Positions 58,300 through 64,000 of a stretch of DNA of 64,000 bases are shown here, piece by piece (position 1 is the first letter of the stretch; every line of letters starts with the position of its first letter). A program made the position numbers and the translations under genes. The DNA lies in the NCBI RefSeq assembly GCF_003573695.1, contig NC_039362.1, positions 196,476,168-196,540,167 on the forward strand, given 5' to 3'. This DNA is from Papaver somniferum. Its lineage: Eukaryota; Streptophyta; Magnoliopsida; Ranunculales; Papaveraceae. The notes under the pieces were generated by a model. The model saw only the letters and a program-made list of their open reading frames with translations, was not told the origin of the DNA and made no database searches.

Positions 58300-58372
58300 G
58301 CTCTTATATAGGAAAGAACAATAATAATTCGATGAAAATATTTATGAAAAATGCGATGTGAGGACACGTGTA
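58300..58372 (-). promoter_or_regulatory. Promoter of bZIP copy II: TATA box and G-box
   Basis: TATATAAG on the minus strand at 58,303-58,310 and CACGTG at 58,365-58,370, about 55 bp upstream of it. A G-box is a classic plant bZIP target, so self-regulation is possible. A pyrimidine-rich leader of about 120 bp follows to the ATG. Confidence 0.6.
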
Positions 58373-58374
58373 AA

Positions 58375-59495
58375 AAATCTCGTTAGCCGGCTGGAGTCAT
58401 AAATACAGAATCCAAACCAAGGTTCGAAAAATTAATTAGGATTCAAAAAATTAAATAGGGTTCCATAAAAAGGAAAAAAAAGAAAAAAACAAGGTCCGAA
58501 AAATTAAATAGAGTTCATACTTTATTGACCAATGTAATGATGTAATGGTTAAGCCGTTACTGTAATTATGTTAGAGACAAAAACATAATTTCTCTTGTCC
58601 AAGTCTGAATCAAATTAAATTATTTTGTGTTGCATATGTATGTTGTTGAAAATTTTCGAAGTTATTTTCTTTTAAGTGTTGTGATTTGATTCGATTTTTC
58701 TCTTATGGCGTCTGTTCTTTTTAAAAGTACAAGTTTTTCTTAGAAGTTGATCGAAGAGCTCTTTAATTAAATTTTTTTTTTCCTTCTTCTAAAATTTGGT
58801 TACATGCTAATTTTTGGTGTATCCAATCAAGTTGAAAAACTACTTTCTAAATTGTATCCTAACGGACTCCTAATTTTATTTTCAAATGTAAAAGTTGTTT
58901 TTAATAGTAATGATTGATTTTTCAAAAATTGTTAGTATTTCTTTATCGGATGTCAAAAAATTACGCTAGACCTAAAATGTATAAAAAATGTATCTATATA
59001 CGTGTAGTTAAAATAGAGAATGTAAACATTTTTAAATCTTGTTAAGAGTTCGTTAATTTATGACGTTTTGGATTGAGTTCGTTAATTTTCGGCGCTTTAA
59101 ATTTTATAACATCTACTGTATCGTACGTAATTCCAACAAATAAACATTACATGTCAATAGACTTTAAATATGTCTAAGAGTTCGTTAATTTCTACCATGA
59201 ATTCCAACAAATAAACATGACACGTAGACTTTAAATATGTCTTCAAATCTGTTAATTTGCGGCGTTTTAAATTTTATGATAAGTACCGTGTTGTATGGAA
59301 TTCCAACAGACAAACATGATACGACAAAGATAAGGTATAAATCTTTATAAGTTTGAAAATTCAATACCCATAAGGATGGCGCAACATCTTAACCGATAGT
59401 TAAGATTCTTATAAATCATCAAATTTTTATTTGAACTGTAAAAAATTAAAATTCAACATATAACTTAAATTACATTGGACTATTAAAATGAGAAC
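58375..59495. repeat. AT-rich spacer with internal repeats, copy II
   Basis: Colinear with 38,050-39,158 at about 95% identity, with the same TCCGAAAAATTAA and 120-bp repeat units. No gene is seen. Confidence 0.65.
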
Positions 59496-59497
59496 AT

Positions 59498-61264
59498 CTT
59501 TTTTTTTCGAATAGAGAAAATTTATATTAAAGAGAAAAATCAGTCAAAGGCACACACGATGCAAAAGCAGTGCCAGTAAGGTCACTGTAACCAAAAACAG
59601 AGGAACGGGGAAGCTTAGTTATGCAAAACAACTTCCCAATTATGAATAATCTGGGTGCTATTTACATACTTAAACGTATTCATATCACAACTCCAAAGAA
59701 CCAGGGATTGTTTAACCTGGACAATGACTTTTTTCACATCTTTAGGTCTTCCACCAAACACTCTATGATTTTTTTCATTCCGCAGTTTCCTAACAATAGA
59801 AAAATGAAGAATATTTCATTTGTGCTTACACTTTCCAGTCAAGACGTTGTTATCCCAGGCTTCAAACAATTGAAGAACAGTACCAGACAATGTCCAGGAG
59901 ATGCGCATTGACTTGAAGAAGTAATCAGTCGAAAAGTGTATGAGCAGTGCAGAAACAAGTGGTCATACGTCTCCAGTACTTCATTGCAGAGAGGGCAGGA
60001 AGTACTATCCAAGTTAACCCCTCGATGCCTAAGAATTGCTCTCTTCGGTAGAGAGTCATGAAAACATCCCAAAGAAGAAAGCTTGCTTTTGGTGGGATGT
60101 GGTTTTTCCACATAAATCTGGAGAAAGAGCAGTCCGGAACTACTCTAGCAAGGGTATCATAGCAGACCTTGTTACTGAAATTAGGATTAAATTCTACCTC
60201 GTCTTCTTCTTCCACTAGAGTAGGAACAACACCAATGTCTCGATGCAACAGATCGCATTCCAACTGTTCGTTGGCGTTTAGCTGGTGTTTGAAGTTTCGA
60301 TGCCATTGTTTCTAATCATCTGAGTGATTGATTCATGCTTCCGAGTGAAGGCTTTGAAAATAACCGGAAAGATATGTTTTAGACAGCCCACGTATCACCA
60401 ACGATCCATCCAAAATATCACCCTCTTTCCATTTTGAATTTTAAAAGTACTTTTATCGTGGATTTATGGAACCATCCTAGTCACATTCCGCCATAAGCTC
60501 CTCCGTTGATTTGCGTTTTCATCAACCGACATGATCATATCTGCATCTGCCTGAGTCTTCTGTTGAACAATAATTCTCCACAAGGCCTGTTTATGTTTTG
60601 TATAAGGCCATGTCCATTTAACAAGAAAAGTCTTGTTAGTAATGCGAAAGTTCTTCACGCTTAATCCACCTTGCTCCTTATTCAAATTGATTTTGTCCCA
60701 TTTAACCCAAGCCAATTTATTTATCCCTTCAACAGCATCCCATACGAAATATCTCATCAATTTTATCATTTTCTTCACCACACGAACTGGCAGGTGAAAA
60801 AGAGATAAGAAATACACCCGTAAGCTAGCTAGACAACTCTTGATAAGCACAAGCCGGCCTGCTTTATTCAAAATTTTATTCTTCCAAGATACTAACTTTT
60901 GTGTCGTCTTTTCTAAAACAATATCCCAAATTGAAGTACTTCTCGAGGTTGCACCAATTAGCATGCCATGATATTTGATTGGCAAAATCTCTGTTTTGCA
61001 GCCAAGATCCTTAGCTAGATAGACAATAATTTCATTCACACCAACACCTATCATAGTACTTTTGTCCAAATTAAGTTTCATACCCGTTAAAGACTCAAAC
61101 ATAGACAAAATAATAAAAAGTCTAGTTACCTCATTCGCATTTGCATCGATAAAAATTAGAATATCATCCACGAATTGTAAATGAGAAATCATGCTCTCAG
61201 TTTCTGCTACTTTAAAGCCGGTAATCTGACCTCTTTAAACAACATCATTCATCAACTTACCTGA
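59498..61264 (-). pseudogene. 5'-truncated L1-type LINE, copy II
   Basis: Same fragment as at 39,159-40,923. Here the RT thumb and connector part is a single open stretch (61,192-60,464, 242 codons: QFVDDILIFIDAN to RRSLWRNVTRMVP) because the frameshift of copy I is absent. The zf-RVT part (CPLCNEVLETYDHLFLHC, about 60,010-59,950) is in another frame. The poly(T) tail is at 59,499-59,508. Confidence 0.8.
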
Positions 61265-62945
61265 TCGAATTTTAGATAGTGGTAAGAAAGGTTGTCGTTC
61301 ACTCGGACTTCATGAGATTGATTTTACGAATTAATAAAAGAAAAAGCTAGAAATAAAGAAAATTTATACAAAATCTGTCACATGATGAAGAATTTACTAG
61401 GACTCAGGATTTCGCTGTTTTTCATAATCAAGTGGTTCAGAAAATAATCCTTGGCAATTCTAGCTCAAATTAAAAGAAATAATAACTCAATTATTTTTCA
61501 AGGCAGATTTCATAAAACATTAGTTGTATTTTGTTGAGCATGACGCATCAAAAGTAATTCAAACTAAGCATGCGACATCAGATAAAATAACAAATAATTA
61601 ATAGAAATCATAAAACAATTAAATTCTATGCAAATAGGTATAAAAGAATTAATTTAATTACCACCTGGGTGAAAAACAGCTTCCTCCGTCGTCCCAGTGA
61701 TGGGATCTAGCTCCGCATGGTGAAAACACACTCAAAGGAATTTACCATTGCTCAAAAAGGTGCTTGTAAGGAGAAAAGGTATAAAGCAGTGTGCTTGTAA
61801 CAATTATAATTGTTACAAAACCCACTGTTACAGAGAAACACTAACAGAGTGTTGCAAATTGGAAATAATTGTTACAGAAATTGTTACAAAGATATGGATT
61901 TTGAAATTATATGCAACGGTTTCTGCGGCTGTCTATGTATGATGTTATGTGTTCTTCCTCTTCTTCTTCTCTGCAGCAATGGTGATTGTGTGCAAATCGA
62001 TTCTGAGCCTCTGTTCGATCCCCCAAACTCCATAATCCCTCTTTGACCTCTGAATGCTCTTTATATACCCCACTGCACCAAGTATGTCCTGTAACAAATT
62101 CCAAAATATCGGTAATAACTTTCATGCAGTTACGGGAATAATATCGATTTTCTCTCCTTTTTTATCTCTTCCACACGCCTAAATCCTTCCAACACGCTGG
62201 GAATAAGTCTTTGGGAGTAAAACTTCTTGCAGACACACGTCAACTTCTCTAAACCGCACAAAAGAAATGGGAGAGCACAAAAAAAATCCGATACTCGTCT
62301 CTTTGTTTTACCTGTAAACTACGTGTACAGCCCAAGTATATTAATTCCAACACATTTACCAGCCCTGTTAAGACAAAACAGGATAATCCGAACCCATTTC
62401 AGCGGTTTAATCTCCACCAAATCTCCTCCAATCTTCCATAGAGACCTGATAATATTTCAAGTGAATATACGACCATGTTTTCTTCACTGCCGATTATACA
62501 ACCAAATACAGTTGATTTTGAAGCCCATACCATGCCTGTTATTCTGATTAAGGCATCCTTCACAGTTTCAGTCATTGAATCTCCTTAGAACACGCCCAAA
62601 CGACGAACCCTAATTATGTTCTTCCCATGCCAAAAATTAATTCAAACGGAGAGGAAGATGGTTACCCCTTAACCAGTGATGGGGTGTGCCTAGCAGTTAT
62701 TGTCCTGGGGTGGAAATAGTAAAGAAGGTGCCCCTTATCAGTTGAGGTGCCCCTTATCCAGAGCAGGGGTCCGTTTAGCAAATGTCATCTGGGATGCCTT
62801 TAACAACTTTTCGAGCCGAATTTTTCCGAAAATGTTTATTTCCCAAGAATACCTACAAACACATAAAACACCATAATAAGTACAAAACCGAGTACCAACA
62901 ATACAGAAAATTAAGGACAATGTAGACACAAAAATGTGTCTATCA
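61265..62945 (-). repeat. Athila-type LTR (family D), copy II: 3' LTR of an element running off the window
   Basis: Minus strand starts TGATAGACACATTTTTGTG at 62,945 and ends near 61,266, where TCGAATTTTAGATAG replaces the TG end of copy I. About 92% similar to 40,924-42,578. The TATA box TATATAAAG is conserved near 62,060. Confidence 0.75.
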
Positions 62946-64000
62946 AATACCCCAAACTTATTATTTGCTAGTCCTCGAGCAAAACTAATCTTGAAAATAA
63001 AATTCTAAATCACTAGGTGTCCCTAGTGACCGAGTTGTAGTCTCGGGAGGGTTTACTAGAGGTGTACCCACAAAACCTTTACTCCAAACCCTATATATTT
63101 ATGCAGAACCTTGGAAGGCACTAAAGAATCTTCTTGGTTGGCATACTCTCATTGACTACAGTCGGAAGTACCCTGCTGCGAAATTCCAATTGATGTACAC
63201 GAGTATGAACTCGAGCGTACTAAAATTCATATATAAGTGACATAGCTCTACTCAGATAGTTTTTGGATATCATAACCGGAGTCAACCAATCAAATGGAAA
63301 GATTAAGAATATGGATGTAGAGAAAAACGTAGACGGTTTTGATGTTGATAAGGTGAACGGCGTTTCCCATATATGTCTGAAGGTCACTACTAGGATGAAC
63401 CTATCCTAATGGATTGAGATACCGGTATGACTAATATTCACACAGCTGGCATATACAAGGGTACCAGCGGGTGACAATCCTAACTCTAGGTCAACACAAC
63501 TGGCATATACAAGGACACCAATGGTCGACTTTATTAAATTTATTCCGGTTGGTCTGATGGTCTGGTCTCAATTTATTTTTTTTTATTTTTTTTGGGTATC
63601 TCAATCACTCTATTTTACCCTAGCAACGGTAACAACTTGAATCGTGTGCCCCACCAAATCAGTTATAAGAAAAGAAAAATAAAAACAGAAGGTGAAAAGG
63701 ATTCAACGAGAGATCGCGAAACTACCATGTCTTTTTTCTAACACCTGAGATCTGTGCTTTTCATGAATAGACTCTATAGATGTTTCCATCTAATCAGATT
63801 TTTTCCTCAACTCCTAAAACCAAGATGTTCCCATCCACTTATATTGGTTAGTGCCAACCTTAATAGGCATAAATTTCTAGGCTCAGGAGTTTATTTATTT
63901 ATACTACGATTAAAAAGTTTCTCCCATACCCCCAAACTTAAATCTAACATTGTTCTCAATGTTCTAAAGATAAAATTAAAAGCATGAACAAGGAGAAACT
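62946..64000 (-). mobile_element. 3' internal region of an Athila-like element, continuing beyond the window
   Basis: Reversed match to 9,120-10,100 and 14,640-15,793. It contains the polypurine tract at the LTR border (reversed, ATACCCCAAACTTATTATTT), the ACATTG...CAATGT hairpin (63,947-63,962) and the adjoining second purine tract. No coding sequence is reached; whether the element has pol or is B-like cannot be told. Confidence 0.75.

Larger units (their letters stand above)
55660..63110. repeat. Segmental duplication, copy II
   Basis: Counterpart of 35,560-42,736 in the same orientation, offset by about 20.1-20.4 kb. It contains the intact bZIP gene, spacer, LINE fragment and LTR. Beyond about 63,110 it continues into more Athila internal sequence that copy I has lost. 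Confidence 0.85.

Overview
This 64-kb window looks like repeat-rich intergenic DNA from a flowering plant nuclear genome. It is AT-rich, with GT-AG introns and with Ty3/Gypsy (Athila and Tat lineages), Ty1/Copia (SIRE/Maximus-like) and plant L1-type LINE elements nested in each other. No prokaryotic, organellar or CRISPR signal was seen. A eudicot is likely. The exact species cannot be read from the sequence; a poppy-like Ranunculales genome is only a guess. All percent identities quoted are by-eye estimates.

Left third (1-22,970): remnants of a minus-strand SIRE-like Copia element (LTR end at the left edge, a long spacer, gag, primer-binding site and LTR at 18.8-23.0 kb) are split by Athila-like element A (3,912-18,796). 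A keeps reverse transcriptase, RNase H and integrase but has no gag, primer-binding site or protease active site. Its 5' LTR is followed by 120 bp of the same antisense Copia gag that flanks its 3' LTR, which marks it as chimeric. Its 3' LTR is split by element B (10,296-17,319), a non-autonomous relative with 1.5-kb LTRs, no pol and its own acidic ORF of about 550 codons.

Middle (22,970-34,633): a Copia-type LTR carries an insertion of a Tat-lineage element (25,506-34,592; ATACC target duplication; LTRs about 96% identical). The Tat element lacks gag and has a decayed minus-strand pol. On the opposite strand it carries a multi-exon coiled-coil gene, the antisense extra ORF known from some Tat elements.

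Right half (35.5-64 kb): a roughly 7-kb segmental duplication (copy I about 35,560-42,736; copy II about 55,660-63,110) contains a host-type gene, a 5'-truncated LINE and an Athila-type LTR. The gene is the most interesting item. In copy II (56,088-58,152, minus) six exons with matching splice phases encode a 258-residue bZIP protein that continues into a CCHC zinc knuckle and an acidic C-terminus. Copy I has a stop in the knuckle and a lost splice donor, but could still make a 160-residue bZIP-only protein. Promoter and intron 1 are about 96% identical between copies while the exons are only about 80%.

Between the copies lie a nearly intact 6.3-kb L1-type LINE (43,650-49,923; 15-bp target duplication; ORF1 stop and ORF2 start overlapping as ATGA) and a gag-protease-only LTR element (50,476-55,373) that carries two amber stops. 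The window ends inside another minus-strand Athila-like element.
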